Shown here piece after piece: positions 24,614 through 34,233 of a DNA stretch of 64,000 bases. The position numbers were made by a program, and so were the translations under genes. The first letter of the stretch is position 1; each line of letters opens with the position of its first letter. The notes under the pieces were generated by a model that saw nothing but the letters and a program-made list of their open reading frames with translations, was not told where the DNA came from and searched no databases. This stretch comes from CAYQAJ01 sp964415245 (GTDB taxonomy: Bacteria > Planctomycetota > Planctomycetia > Pirellulales > Pirellulaceae): NCBI GenBank assembly GCA_964415245.1, contig CAYQAJ010000001.1:9842-73841 (forward strand), written 5' to 3'.

Positions 24614-26908
24614 TTCAATGAGCTTCACAGCTTCGGTGTCCAACTCGTTCGAGGCGACGTGCGGCATCCGCCCCAGGCCCAGCACCTTCATGCGGTAGAG
24701 AGCCATCGAACGTTCGGGACTGCCCGGGACGAGAATCCGCGGGTTGTCGAGCTCGAACTTCCCCTGTCCCGGGCGTACGCCCAGCGTGCCGGTTTCGTCG
24801 AGCGGCAGCGTGGCCAGAAGCTGGAACTGCGCGTTGCCGCCGCCCCACTTTCGGTGGCAGTGTGAACAGTTGGCGTGCAGATACGATCGCGCCCGGCGGT
24901 CGAGGTCCCGAGACGTGTCGCGGGAATCAACCAGGCTCGGCAGTTCCTCGGGCGGTTCGGGGAGCGGCTTGGTGAAAACGCCCAGATGGTCGAGCGTGCT
25001 GAGCTGGTTGGCCACGACGCCATCGTAATCGTGGTCCTTGTTCATCTGCAGCGTGTTGACGCCCAGAGCGTACTTGGCCGACATGGTGTGGCACAGAGCG
25101 CACTCCGCGCGGCTGGGAAAGTGCCACGTCTGCTCGCGCTTGCCGTCGGGCGCGCCAGGGTCGGCGATGGTGTACGTGCGATCGAGCCCTTCGGCCCGCA
25201 GCAGTTCGGCGTCGGTTTGCTCGTCGTTCCAAATGTACGTGTATCCGTTCCACACCTGGGCGCCGTATTCGTCGTCGTTGCCGGGCATCCGCACATGGTG
25301 CAGGATGCGCGTTTCCAGGCGTCGGACGCTCTTGGGGTTGCCCCTTTCCATCTCCAGCGAAAACGTCTTCACCAACACCGTGCCGTCGGGGAATCGCCAA
25401 CCGGGGGGCGCGCCGGGCGCCGGCTGTGGGTAGGTGACCACGTCGAACTCGATCTGCGAGTCGCCCGGCAGCGCGAGAAATCGCTCCTTCACCGCGCCAT
25501 CGGACCAAAGCGGCGCATTGACCGAGTAGGGAATCAGGCCCGGGGCGGGAACGTGATCCTTGGTCGAGGCGAAGATGCCGGTCTCGCTGAGCTTCTGGGG
25601 AAACTCCGTCGGCTCGTCGGCAACTTTCGGTGCGGGAACCAGTCGGTGGATGCCCCCTCCCGCGAAATCGACAAAGTAGATTTCCCCCTCGGCGTCCTGG
25701 GCAATGTCGACGATACGGATTTGCGTGTCGCACAGCTCGCGGTGCTCGGTCACGCGGCCCTCTTCGTACCGCAGCATCCAGATTTTGCCGGTGTCGTAGT
25801 CGCCGTAGATATAGGCGCCGCGCAGCTCCGGCAGCCGCGAGCCGTGGTAGACCCAGCCGCCGGTGAGCGAGCGGAAGTCGGAGTGCGGATGCTCGACGAG
25901 GGGCTCCAGAATCGGCGTCGGGCCCTTGGGTCGCTCCGGGCGGAAGGGATGGCTCCCTTCGCGCACGCTCCAGCCGTAGTTGCCCCCCTTCTGGATGATG
26001 CGCACCATTTCCCACAGGTCCTGCCCGACTTCGCCCGCCCAAAGATTGCCCGTCGGCGCGTCGAAGCTGAACTTCCACACCTGGCGGTGCCCGTACGACC
26101 AGATTTCGGGCCGCGCATTGGCGACGCCGACGAAAGGATTGTCGGCGGGGATCGAGTATTCGCGCTCGTCGGCCGGGTGGTCGACGTCGATCCGCAGCAT
26201 CGCGCCCAACAGATCTCTCAGGTCCTGGCCGGTTTGCAATTCGTCGGCAATGCCGCTTCCGTCGCCCGTGGCCAGGTAGAGATATCCATCGGGCCCGAAT
26301 CGCATGCAGCCGCCGTTGTGGCCGCCGGAGGGCCACTCGAGTATCACGGTTTCTGACTTTGGATCGGCCTGCATCTTATCGCGATTCGTAACTTGAAACC
26401 GCGAGAGGCGGCTGCCGGTCGGCGATTCTTCCGCAGAGGTAATCGACGTGATGTAGAAGTAGCCGTTCTCGGCGAACTTGGGGTGAAACACCAAACCATA
26501 GGTCACGCGGCCGATGTCGACGAGGAGCTGCGAGTTCTCCGTGGCGCGGTCGGTTTCGAACGTGTAGATCTTTCCCGGGCGCGTGGCAACGCCGAAGCGA
26601 TCGGTGCCCGGCACGACGCCCACCGAAAGCGGCTCGAAGAACGAGACGTGGGGGAATGCGAGTTCGGTGCGGTAGGGGTCGGGCGGACCCGGCGTCCCCT
26701 TAACCGCCGACGTCGTCCACAGCGTGCGTTTTTCGATGCCGTAGGGTTTGTGGACCTTCTTGACCGTGTTGGTGGTGTCGGCGTCGGGTTTCCGCGACGG
26801 GGCGGGTTCACCAATGGCGGCCGGCGGGGCAACCAGGGTTAGTGCGGCGAGGGCGGCCGTCGCCGCGAGACCTGCCAGAACAAGAAGAAAGGGAGAAGAC
26901 CGAGTCAC
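24614..26908 (-). CDS. PQQ-type sugar dehydrogenase with C-terminal cytochrome module, 3' end in gap
   Basis: About 765 residues are visible. The GTG at 26908 has AGGAG 7 bases upstream and starts a signal peptide (MTRSSPFLLVLAGLAATAAL). Residues ~60-400 form a glucose/sorbosone dehydrogenase six-bladed propeller: SVGVVPGTDRFGVATRPGKI, LVFHPKFAENGYFYI, GHNGGCMRFGPDGYLYLATG, GVANARPEIWSYGHRQ, GNLWAGEVGQDLWE and GGNYGWSVREG. The C-terminal half carries two CxxCH sites, CALCH (603-607) and CSHCH (681-685). Likely a periplasmic sugar oxidation enzyme passing electrons to haem. The protein runs into the N gap shortly before its expected end. It lies upstream of the DUF1501 gene, probably in one operon. 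Confidence 0.88.
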
Positions 26909-27174
26909 GGCGCGACTCCTGCAAAGGGGATGGCGCGAAGATTGCAATACACTCCGCATCCTTGCGCCGAACCAGTATAGCCGCCGAAATGGCCGGTTGC
27001 ACGCTGTCGCCTCGCCCGCCGGGCCGCTAGCAATCACGATTTGCCGCGTTAGGATTTCGCGGCAGTTGTAAGGGGAGTGTAACAATCCGCGAACGAAAGT
27101 TGCCCATTTCGCGACCAATACGATAGACTGAATCGTGCGGGCAATGGCGGGTTGCAAACCAAGGGAGGTGTGTC

Positions 27175-28890
27175 ATGTACCGTATTCTGGCGGCGAGCAT
27201 GGTGGTGTGCCTTGTTCTGACTGGTTGTGGGGGTGACAAGAAATCCTCCACTTCGGGCGGCGGCGATCAGGCAAACAACGCCGGGGGGGCCGGCGCCGAC
27301 GTGAACCACGTCGCGCTCGAAGGCTACACGATCGGCGAGCCGGTGCGGCACGCCAACCTGACCATCTATCCGGTGCTGTCGAAGGAGCCGCGTAACGACG
27401 ACCGCTACATCACGCTCGACGAAGGGCTGGCCAACGGAACAGTCGAGATCGTCGAAGTGGGCGCATCGGAATCGATGAACGATGATGACATGGATGAAGA
27501 GGCAAACCCAAGCGGCGATTCTTACGACGCAGACGATCCATTCTCCGAGGAGGACAGGCTCCCGTCGCGACGCGTCGAGCAGACGGAGGGACAGACCGAT
27601 TTCGCCCCGCCTCAATTCGTGCCCAACGACGACCCGTTCGGCGAAGCGCCGAATCAGGCACCTCAGCCGGCGGCGGGCGACGATCCGTTTGGCGAGGAAC
27701 CCAACGCGGCGCCGCAGCCGGCGGCCAACGACGATCCATTCGGCGAAGCGCCTGACGAGGCGGTCAATCCGCCCGCGGATGACGATCCGTTCGGCGAAGC
27801 GCCCAACCAATCCGCCGTTCCGCAAGACGCAGATCAAGTCGAGGGCCAGCCGGCGATCGACCAGAATGACGCTGACCAAGAAGCCGTTCTACGACTCTTG
27901 TCGGCCTTTCGCGACAGCGCCGAACCACAAGCGACGGATCCGCCCAGTGCATACGGCAATGAGGTCAATACGCTGGTAATCGTCAACCGCGGCGAGAAGC
28001 CGCTGTACGTGATGCCGGGCGAGGTGATTATCGGCGGCAGCCAGGACCGCACGATCGGCCGCGAGTTCATCGTCCAAAACGACGGCCAGCCGATGCCGAT
28101 CGACGTATTCTGCGTCGAGCACGGGCGGTGGGGCGGGCGCGACGTCGACGACACGGTGAATGCGCTCGTTATCTCCAGCACAAGAGAGATAAACGATCCC
28201 GCGGAGAATGAAGCCGCCACGCTCGAGGCTCGCGAGGTCGCGGAATCGGTCACCCGCGGCAAGTTCGTGGCCAGCGTCGGTCAGTTGAGTAAAGACGCAC
28301 GGTTGGCCGTGGTCAAGTCGGGCGACCAATCCGAAGTGTGGGACACCGTTTCCAAGGAAAATGCCAAAGCGGGCGTGAACCCGGATTCGGGAGCCTTCAC
28401 GGCGAATTACACCGACGAAGAGGCCGCAAAGCGATTGGAGGAGTACATCAAGAACCTGAAGGACCCGATCGCCGGTCAGCCGCAGGTGGTGGGCGTGATC
28501 GTTGCGATCAACGGTAGGGCGGAAACGGCCGACGTGTTCGAGTCGACGCCGCTGTTTCAGAAGTTGTGGCCCAAGCTGCTCAAGAGCTACGCCCTCGACG
28601 CGGCCAATTCAGTGGAAGAAGACGATGCGCTAGCGGAATGCAGCCGTGATAAGGCGTGCGATTTCCTGAAGGAGATGATGGCAGTTCCGGGCGAGACGGT
28701 ACACCAGGGCCAGGGAATTGCGGTGACGCGGGGCGAGGGTGAGAACGTGTTCTGTACCAGCGTATATCCGGTTGGCGACTTGGTGATTCCGATTGACGGG
28801 CAACCATCATCCGCCGCCATCGAAGGCGCCGGCGGTGGTGGAGTAGGAGGCTTCGGCGGCAGCGTGCACGCCTCCGGGTTTGCACACTAG
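27175..28890 (+). CDS. Lipoprotein with ARPP-1-type domain split by DDPFGE repeats
   Basis: The product is 571 residues with a lipobox (LVLTGCGG, Cys at about 19). The ARPP-1 (DUF6569-like) domain is in two parts: PVRHANLTIYPVLSK with YITLDEGLANGTVEIVEVG (about 60-100), then VNTLVIVNRGEKPLYVMPGE and VEHGRWGG (about 260-420). Between them is a ~150-residue acidic insert with four ~17-residue copies of a DDPFGEAPNQAPQPA unit (27625-27830). The C-terminus is Gly-rich. A very strong ribosome site (GGGAGGTG) lies 6 bases before the ATG. ARPP-1 domains are of uncertain function. The insert is acidic, phenylalanine-spaced and probably disordered, so it may tether the domain away from the membrane or bind a partner. 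Confidence 0.8.
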   Translation: MYRILAASMVVCLVLTGCGGDKKSSTSGGGDQANNAGGAGADVNHVALEGYTIGEPVRHANLTIYPVLSKEPRNDDRYITLDEGLANGTVEIVEVGASESMNDDDMDEEANPSGDSYDADDPFSEEDRLPSRRVEQTEGQTDFAPPQFVPNDDPFGEAPNQAPQPAAGDDPFGEEPNAAPQPAANDDPFGEAPDEAVNPPADDDPFGEAPNQSAVPQDADQVEGQPAIDQNDADQEAVLRLLSAFRDSAEPQATDPPSAYGNEVNTLVIVNRGEKPLYVMPGEVIIGGSQDRTIGREFIVQNDGQPMPIDVFCVEHGRWGGRDVDDTVNALVISSTREINDPAENEAATLEAREVAESVTRGKFVASVGQLSKDARLAVVKSGDQSEVWDTVSKENAKAGVNPDSGAFTANYTDEEAAKRLEEYIKNLKDPIAGQPQVVGVIVAINGRAETADVFESTPLFQKLWPKLLKSYALDAANSVEEDDALAECSRDKACDFLKEMMAVPGETVHQGQGIAVTRGEGENVFCTSVYPVGDLVIPIDGQPSSAAIEGAGGGGVGGFGGSVHASGFAH

Positions 28891-28917
28891 AGCCGATCTT
28901 GCTCGCGCAATACAAAC

Positions 28918-28947
28918 CCTGGCCTGCCGGCCGGGGCCATTGTGCCG
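28918..28947. repeat. GGCCTGCCGGCCGGGGC-type dispersed repeat
   Basis: CCTGGCCTGCCGGCCGGGGC followed by CATTGTG matches copies at 43457-43485 and 63220-63251 (each followed by CTATTGTCG). It can form a short GC-rich hairpin. It lies just after the ARPP lipoprotein gene. Confidence 0.6.
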
Positions 28948-29016
28948 GTTGACGACGTGTGATCGTTCGACGAAGTCGTGTCGGTTGGCGAAGTAGAAAC
29001 CGAGCGAGAGGTGAAT

Positions 29017-29043
29017 AGCCCCCGCCGGAAGGCGGGGGCTTTT
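29017..29043. terminator. Strong rho-independent terminator
   Basis: AGCCCCCGCC, loop GGAA, GGCGGGGGCT form a perfect 10-bp stem followed by a T-run (TTTT). It ends the ARPP lipoprotein transcript on the plus strand and, being symmetrical, could also serve the convergent PII gene. Confidence 0.88.
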
Positions 29044-29079
29044 CGCCTTTCGTCGCGCCTTCGCTGCGAGAGCAGTTGC

Positions 29080-29427
29080 CTACACCGCCCCCGGCCCGGT
29101 CTCGCCGTCGCTGATGCGAATCACCTGCTCAGTGGGCAGCACAAAGATTTTGCCGTCGCCGATGTTGCCGTCGGGCCCGGTTCGCGCCACGCGGATGATG
29201 GCGTCGATCGTCCGCTCGACGAAGTCGTCGTTGACGGCGATCTCCAGCTCGATCTTGCGCAAGAGGTTGACCCGGTATTCCACCCCACGGTAAGTCTCGG
29301 TCTGACCGCGCTGGCGGCCGTAGCCTTGCGCGTCGCAAACGGTCATCCGCTCGACTTCGATCTTGACCAGCGCTTCCTGCAAAGCGCGAAGCTTGGTCGG
29401 CTGAATGACGGCCACGATCGTCTTCAC
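29080..29427 (-). CDS. glnB: Nitrogen regulatory protein P-II
   Basis: The product is 115 residues, normal for PII. It is a trimeric signalling protein that senses ATP/ADP, 2-oxoglutarate and, in many bacteria, uridylylation, and controls ammonium transport and glutamine synthetase. The T-loop (GQTETYRGVEYRVNLLRK) keeps Tyr46 and the uridylylation-site Tyr51; the B-loop TGPDGNIGDGKIFV and the C-terminal VIRISDGETG are intact. The start is a GTG at 29427 with AAGGAA 6 bases upstream. No amtB or glnA is adjacent, and no sigma-54 -24/-12 element was found upstream, so control by NtrC cannot be claimed. Assignment as GlnB rather than GlnK is conventional only. Confidence 0.95.
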   Translation of the reverse strand: MKTIVAVIQPTKLRALQEALVKIEVERMTVCDAQGYGRQRGQTETYRGVEYRVNLLRKIELEIAVNDDFVERTIDAIIRVARTGPDGNIGDGKIFVLPTEQVIRISDGETGPGAV

Positions 29428-29463
29428 GGGATTCCTTCCGTGCGCTTACGCCGTTTCACACAA

Positions 29464-29575
29464 CGTTGTGGCCGGTCTCCCAACCGTGCCACACAGGGTG
29501 AGCGAAGGTTTCAAGGCGGGAGACCTTCGGTCGGTCGCGTGCGGCGGTCGGGAGACCGCCGCACAACAGTGTCGC
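29464..29575. repeat. Large inverted repeat of the CGGTCTCCCGACCG family
   Basis: Arms GTTGTGGCCGGTCTCCCAAC (from 29464) and its near-mirror ending GGGAGACCGCCGCACAAC (to about 29575) enclose about 65 bases that also hold the palindromic AGGTTTCA and GAGACCTTCGG segments. It lies upstream of glnB, so it may be part of its leader. It has the same arrangement as the element between pncA and pncB. Confidence 0.65.
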
Positions 29576-29673
29576 TCACCCTTTGGGATTTGAGGGTTGG
29601 CTATTGTTTGTGATTTGTGATTTGGTCATTCGAGCGCCAGCATGCAAAACGAACGATTCGATGCGTTGCTCGC

Positions 29674-32412
29674 TCACGGGCCCGACAACGTCAAACGCGC
29701 GTCGATCACTTTATTGATCCGGTCCCGCGACTCGGTCAGGTGTGCCCGCGAGTAGCTGTCGAGTTTGGCCGGTCCGCCCAGCAGGCCGTTGATGCGCTCC
29801 GCCAAGGCGGACAGCTCGGCATAGGCGATGGTCTGGCAATCCTCGGGCGCGCTGGTTCGTCCCATGGCCAGGTTCGACAGCCGCACCAGGAAGTTGCGCT
29901 GCAGGTTGCGTCGCAGGCTGTTAATGGCGGGCTTGCGATTGGTGAACTCGCCCTCCTTCACGTTGTCGACCTCGGCGAAGACGGCGTGCGACAATCGCTC
30001 AATCAGTTCGGCGGTGGTCAGCACGTCCTGGTCGGCGGGCACCTTCAGCTCGGTGTCGTGAATGCGTTCCAGGGTCACCGGCGACAGCAACTGTTCCAGA
30101 ATACGGCTCTGAAACTGCAGAATCGAGTCGTGCAGCGGGAAGTCCTTGCGGCTGTTGCCCTCGACTCCCCAGTGATTCCAGTTCACGGTGCCGAACTGGT
30201 TGAAAATCTCGGGCGGGAATTGATACGCCTCCGCGCCGAGGACGTTCTGTTCGATCAGCGCGAGCGCCTCGCGTTGCTGTTTCACGTCGACCGGCTCAAT
30301 CGGCAGCCGTGCGTCCTTGTCCCCCTTGTGGCTGCGAGTGGTGCGAAGACCTCCCACGTACCGAGAGGCAAAGTACATGCTCTGCCCCTGCTGGCCGAGC
30401 AGGATGTTGAAGGCCCGACGCGCCTGTACGTAATCGTCGCCGATGGGCGTCATGCGATCGACGAGGCCCGGCACCAGCTCGTTCAAAAGCTGGGCCCGCG
30501 TCTGGGCGTATTCGAGGGGGTCGCTGCCGAAGTCGAAGCGGTTGGACGCGGGGTCGGGGTCGATGCCCACGGTGTCTTCGTCGGTGGCGTACGCCAGTTC
30601 CGGCTCGCCGCTGCGGGACGCGATCTTCTGAAGCTCGGCGACTTCGCCCTTGGTGCCGCCCGATAGCGCGGTATAGCCGTACTGAATGGCCCAGATGTCG
30701 TACGGCCCAATCGTCGGCGTAAAGTAGTCGCCCTGTTGCCAATCCTTGGGCACGATGTTCACCGGGCTGTAATCCATGACCGAGGCCACGATCGGCTGGC
30801 CAACCTTGCCGGGATCGTTTATCTCTTTCAGGTTGTAAATGGTACTGGCCTTGAAGTTGTGCCGCAGGCCAAGCGTGTGGCCGACCTCGTGCATGGTCAC
30901 TTCCTTGAGCCCCTGCATCACGAGCTTCTCTTGCAACTCGGCAACTTGCGCGGCGTCGGCCCGCGCCACCAGAGCGGTGTTGCCCAGGGCAAGCTGCATC
31001 GGCATGCCGTGGCTGAGCAGGCAGGAGGGGCTGTCGCCGCCAATGCCCATCAACCGCGCCAGGTTGGCCGTTTCGGGGTTGTCGGGGTCGATCACGCCAC
31101 CGGTCATCAGCGCCACGCTTTGCGGGGTGAACGTGTCGAACTCCTCTTTCCAGTACTTGAGAAAGTCGGCGTCGAAGATGATATCGGCGTCGAGAATCTG
31201 TCCCGTATGCGGATTCACCCGCGAGGGGCCCATGGCGAAGCCGGCACTGGCCGTGATCCAGCGGAACGTGTTGTAGTTGATGTCCTCGGCATCCCACTCG
31301 GCGTCGTCGGGCTGCTGGCGGACTTCGATGGCGTTGAGCCAGCCGGCCGCCTCGAAAGCCTTGTTCCACTCCTCGATGCCTTCGCGGATCGGTTTGCGAT
31401 ACTTGAAGGGGACAGTCTTCTCAATCCAGAAAACGATCGGTTCCTTGGGGGGCGTGGGGCCGTCGCCGGCTCCGGGAGGCTTTTGCAACTGCCAGCGATT
31501 GATGTAGCGGACGAAGTAATCGCGCTCGCCCTGCTTCGAGTAATCTTTTACCGCGGTGAGAAAGTAGCCCACGCGGTCGTCGGCCAATCGCGGCACGTAG
31601 CCGGTGTTGGACAGTCGGCTGATCGAATAGTGGACGTTGATGCCCACGCCGCGCGAGTCGGGCACTTCGTCCAGGTCGAGCTGCCCGCTGGACTGATAGG
31701 TGGCGGCGACGGTGAGCTCGATATTGTCCTTGAAACCCTTCACCGCGTCCCAGGTCGACTTCTGCGGCGAGAAGGAGAAGCCGGACAGGGAACGGGAAAT
31801 CTGCGGCAGGTCGCTCATGAAGACAGGCGACAGGTCGACCAGGTCGCCCCCCTTGGGGCCCTTGGCCGCCACCGGCAAGCTGAACAATACGCTATCGGTG
31901 TAGGCGTTGTGAACGGCGGTCGCCTCGGGGGTGTTCTTGTCGGCCGTGAACCGCACGTTCTTGCGGATCACCTGCACGTTGTCGTCGACCTTGCGAAAGC
32001 TCCACAGCCAGTCGTCGCCGAATCCCCAGCTCATGCCGCCCAGAAGCTGCCCTCGGCCGATGCCGCGCGAGATCGAGATGAGCACGATGAACTCGCTGGA
32101 GTAGTCGGGCCCCTGTAGCTCTGCGAACAGATGGTTATCGTGGCGGTAGAGCTTGATCATGCCCTCGATCGGCTTGGCGTCCTTCAGAATCGCCGCGTGC
32201 TTGGGGGCTTGCTGCTGGCTTGCATGACCACTGCTTGTGTCCTTGGACGACTGCTGCTCGGCGTCCTCGGCGACTTCGGGGGTCGACGCCGACGCGCCGT
32301 TCGAGTCGTCGCTGGTCGGCTTGGGATCCGTCTCCTGGGCTCGGACGGGAAGAGCAAGCGCCGTCGTGGCGAAGATCAACAGCGCGGCAAGGTGGTGCAG
32401 ATACGACCGCAT
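29674..32412 (-). CDS. Secreted zinc-dependent metalloprotease (DUF5117/DUF4953 type)
   Basis: The product is 912 residues. A signal peptide (SYLHHLAALLIFATTALAL) and a Gln/Ser/Thr-rich linker (about 30-75) precede a DUF5117-like beta domain (LFAELQGPDYSSEFIVLISI, ISRGIGRGQLLG) and a DUF4953 peptidase domain. The zinc site is HEVGHTLGLRHNFKAST, an extended HExxHxxGxxHN motif like that of metzincin-type gluzincins, preceded by FRWITASAGFAMGPSRVNPH and followed by SVMDYSP (Met-turn-like). The enzyme is probably a large periplasmic or cell-surface protease. The start at 32412 is chosen for the signal peptide with GGAAGG about 10 bases upstream. It is transcribed alone; substrate unknown. Confidence 0.87.
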   Translation of the reverse strand: MRSYLHHLAALLIFATTALALPVRAQETDPKPTSDDSNGASASTPEVAEDAEQQSSKDTSSGHASQQQAPKHAAILKDAKPIEGMIKLYRHDNHLFAELQGPDYSSEFIVLISISRGIGRGQLLGGMSWGFGDDWLWSFRKVDDNVQVIRKNVRFTADKNTPEATAVHNAYTDSVLFSLPVAAKGPKGGDLVDLSPVFMSDLPQISRSLSGFSFSPQKSTWDAVKGFKDNIELTVAATYQSSGQLDLDEVPDSRGVGINVHYSISRLSNTGYVPRLADDRVGYFLTAVKDYSKQGERDYFVRYINRWQLQKPPGAGDGPTPPKEPIVFWIEKTVPFKYRKPIREGIEEWNKAFEAAGWLNAIEVRQQPDDAEWDAEDINYNTFRWITASAGFAMGPSRVNPHTGQILDADIIFDADFLKYWKEEFDTFTPQSVALMTGGVIDPDNPETANLARLMGIGGDSPSCLLSHGMPMQLALGNTALVARADAAQVAELQEKLVMQGLKEVTMHEVGHTLGLRHNFKASTIYNLKEINDPGKVGQPIVASVMDYSPVNIVPKDWQQGDYFTPTIGPYDIWAIQYGYTALSGGTKGEVAELQKIASRSGEPELAYATDEDTVGIDPDPASNRFDFGSDPLEYAQTRAQLLNELVPGLVDRMTPIGDDYVQARRAFNILLGQQGQSMYFASRYVGGLRTTRSHKGDKDARLPIEPVDVKQQREALALIEQNVLGAEAYQFPPEIFNQFGTVNWNHWGVEGNSRKDFPLHDSILQFQSRILEQLLSPVTLERIHDTELKVPADQDVLTTAELIERLSHAVFAEVDNVKEGEFTNRKPAINSLRRNLQRNFLVRLSNLAMGRTSAPEDCQTIAYAELSALAERINGLLGGPAKLDSYSRAHLTESRDRINKVIDARLTLSGP

Positions 32413-32975
32413 GGTTCGATAGCCTTCCGGGAATGAGGGGTGGGTCAAGCAGTGTAGGGCGGGGAGTCGGGATGCGACCGCAGGTTAACTCGCGGTTGGC
32501 GGCCGGGTTGGACAATATTGGCGGCTCGTCAAATATACCCCAACCTCCCTCGCTTTCGATATGCTTGCTACGGTTGTCCGCCGCTGGCGGTTCGGGCCTC
32601 ATTTGGCCTAACGTCGGTTGTGGAGGCGGCTTGCGTCGACCCAGCCAGCGGCCACCCTATGATTCTACGCCTGAACGGGGCGCCGGATCAATCGAGCAAA
32701 GCCGTTTGGCGTACGGTTTTCCCGAGCGCGGGCGAAGTCCTGGGTTGGCTGGTGGATGCGTCTGGAGTGCATGTGCCGGGACGCCGATGTGCCGCGCGGC
32801 GGCATCGCCGCGCGGTAACTTTGCCCGCGCTTTCGGCATTATGCCGATTGTGCAGGTTGCCCCACGCTATGTTCCGGTCGGTACGAGGCCTGGGAGAATG
32901 GTCACAACGCCGTGCCGCATCCCCCGAAGGGCGGCGCCACCGGCTGCCGCGAGGAGTCGAGGTAGAATCAGCGAC
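32413..32975. other. 563-base divergent intergenic region, nothing recognised
   Basis: Between the metalloprotease and the phosphotransferase-like gene. The base composition is less GC-biased than in the genes near its left end (TTGGACAATATTGGC, AAATATACCCC), as expected for a promoter region. The Cys/Arg-rich plus-strand frames here look like chance ORFs. No RNA gene or terminator was seen. Confidence 0.45.
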
Positions 32976-34016
32976 ATGTCGTTGACTTCAGATGTAGCCA
33001 CCGTCTTGTCGGCGTATCCGTCTGATTGTCGGCCGGAAAGGGTCGAGTCGCTGGAATCGGCGGGCGGGTTCAGCGGCGGGGCGCTTTGGAAGGTGGCGGC
33101 GGCGCGGGGGACGCTGTGTTTGCGGCGATGGCCGAAGGAACGGCGCGAGGGCCGGCACATCCAGACGATCCACGCGGTGCTGCGGCACGCGTGGCAGCAG
33201 GGTTTTTCTAGCGTGCCGGTTCCGATTCGGGCTCGCGACGGTGCGACGCTGATCGAGCGCGGCGGGTGCTACTGGGAGCTGGCACCCTGGATGCCGGGCG
33301 AGGCGACGTTTCACGCCGATCCGAATGCCGCACGGTTGGCGGCGGCAATGCAGGCACTGGCCAAGTTCCATCTGGCGGCGGCGACGTTTTCCAATGCGCG
33401 GTCCGCGCCGGCGCCTTCGCCAGGAATCGCAATGCGGCTGGAGCGACTGCGTGCGCTTCAAGAGCGCGGGTGTGCGGCGATCGAAGCGTCACTGGCCAAT
33501 GGGCGAGCTGGCGGTGCGTTGCTTGCGGAATTGCATCCGATCGCTCGACGCGCGCTGGAGCTGTTCCGCTTGTGTGCGCTACTGGTCGAGAATCGGCTTG
33601 CGGCGGCGACGGCGGTCGTGGTTCCGCTTCAACCCTGCATCCGAGACATCTGGCACGACCACGTGCTCTTCACGGGCGAGGCGGTCACGGGCATCATCGA
33701 CTTCGGCGCGATGCGAACCGATTGCGTCGTTACCGACGTAACGCGGCTGTTGGGCAGCCTGGTCGGCGACGACGAAAGCGCCTGGAAATCGGGCTTGGAG
33801 ACGTACGGCGCGGTGCGCCCCCTCACACCGGCTGAGTCAGGGCTTGTGCCAGTGTTCGACCAGAGCGCGGTGCTGCTTTCGCCGATGAACTGGCTCGAAT
33901 GGCTCTTTGTCGATCGGCGGCAGTTTGAACAACCGCAGCGAGTGCGTGAGCGGCTCGATGTAACGATGCGGCGGCTGGAACATCTAAGCGTAAAGGTGAA
34001 CCGCGGGGCCAATTGA
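32976..34016 (+). CDS. Aminoglycoside phosphotransferase (APH/choline-kinase fold) family protein
   Basis: The product is 346 residues. It shows the APH-fold order: an N-terminal lobe with SAGGFSGGALWKV and LCLRRWP, a hinge with ERGGCYWELAPWMPGEATF, and a catalytic segment IRDIWHDHVLFTGEAVTGII followed by DFGAMRTD, which supplies the Asp-His catalytic loop and the DFG-like metal site. The usual HGDLxxxN is replaced by HDHVLF, a variant shared by a bacterial subgroup of 'phosphotransferase enzyme family' proteins. Substrate is unknown; a small metabolite is more likely than an antibiotic in this context. The ATG at 32976 has only a distant GAGGT site. Confidence 0.8.
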   Translation: MSLTSDVATVLSAYPSDCRPERVESLESAGGFSGGALWKVAAARGTLCLRRWPKERREGRHIQTIHAVLRHAWQQGFSSVPVPIRARDGATLIERGGCYWELAPWMPGEATFHADPNAARLAAAMQALAKFHLAAATFSNARSAPAPSPGIAMRLERLRALQERGCAAIEASLANGRAGGALLAELHPIARRALELFRLCALLVENRLAAATAVVVPLQPCIRDIWHDHVLFTGEAVTGIIDFGAMRTDCVVTDVTRLLGSLVGDDESAWKSGLETYGAVRPLTPAESGLVPVFDQSAVLLSPMNWLEWLFVDRRQFEQPQRVRERLDVTMRRLEHLSVKVNRGAN

Positions 34017-34113
34017 TACGTACGCGGTGGAGGCGACGCGGCGGTAGTGAGTGGGTCGTTGCGCGGCGGCGGAAGGTTTCGTGCGGCAGCTAACATTCGG
34101 TGGGGTCCGCAAA

Positions 34114-34132
34114 CGCCACATGAATGTGGCGG
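34114..34132. repeat. CGCCACATGAATGTGGCGG palindrome
   Basis: A 7-bp perfect inverted repeat CGCCACA/TGTGGCG with loop TGAA/T. It is the reverse-orientation copy of the GCCACATTCATGTGGC family seen at 63952-64000 and 11452-11479. It lies between the phosphotransferase-like gene and dsbD. Confidence 0.65.
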
Positions 34133-34233
34133 TTTTCGGTTCGCGTTGACCCCCGTTTGCGAGGAAACGTAGAATAAGAGGCAGCCGTCGACGGCACGCC
34201 CTCCGACCGATACTTGTGGAGCAGTGAGTCCCT

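Noticed and set aside
23171..27157. A single 1328-residue dehydrogenase-DUF1501 fusion
   Set aside because: The frame crosses 100 N of arbitrary length; both halves are complete families on their own and lack only their ends at the gap.
29428..29600. Sigma-54 promoter for glnB
   Set aside because: No TGGC-N7-10-TTGC pair with correct spacing was found upstream of the GTG start.
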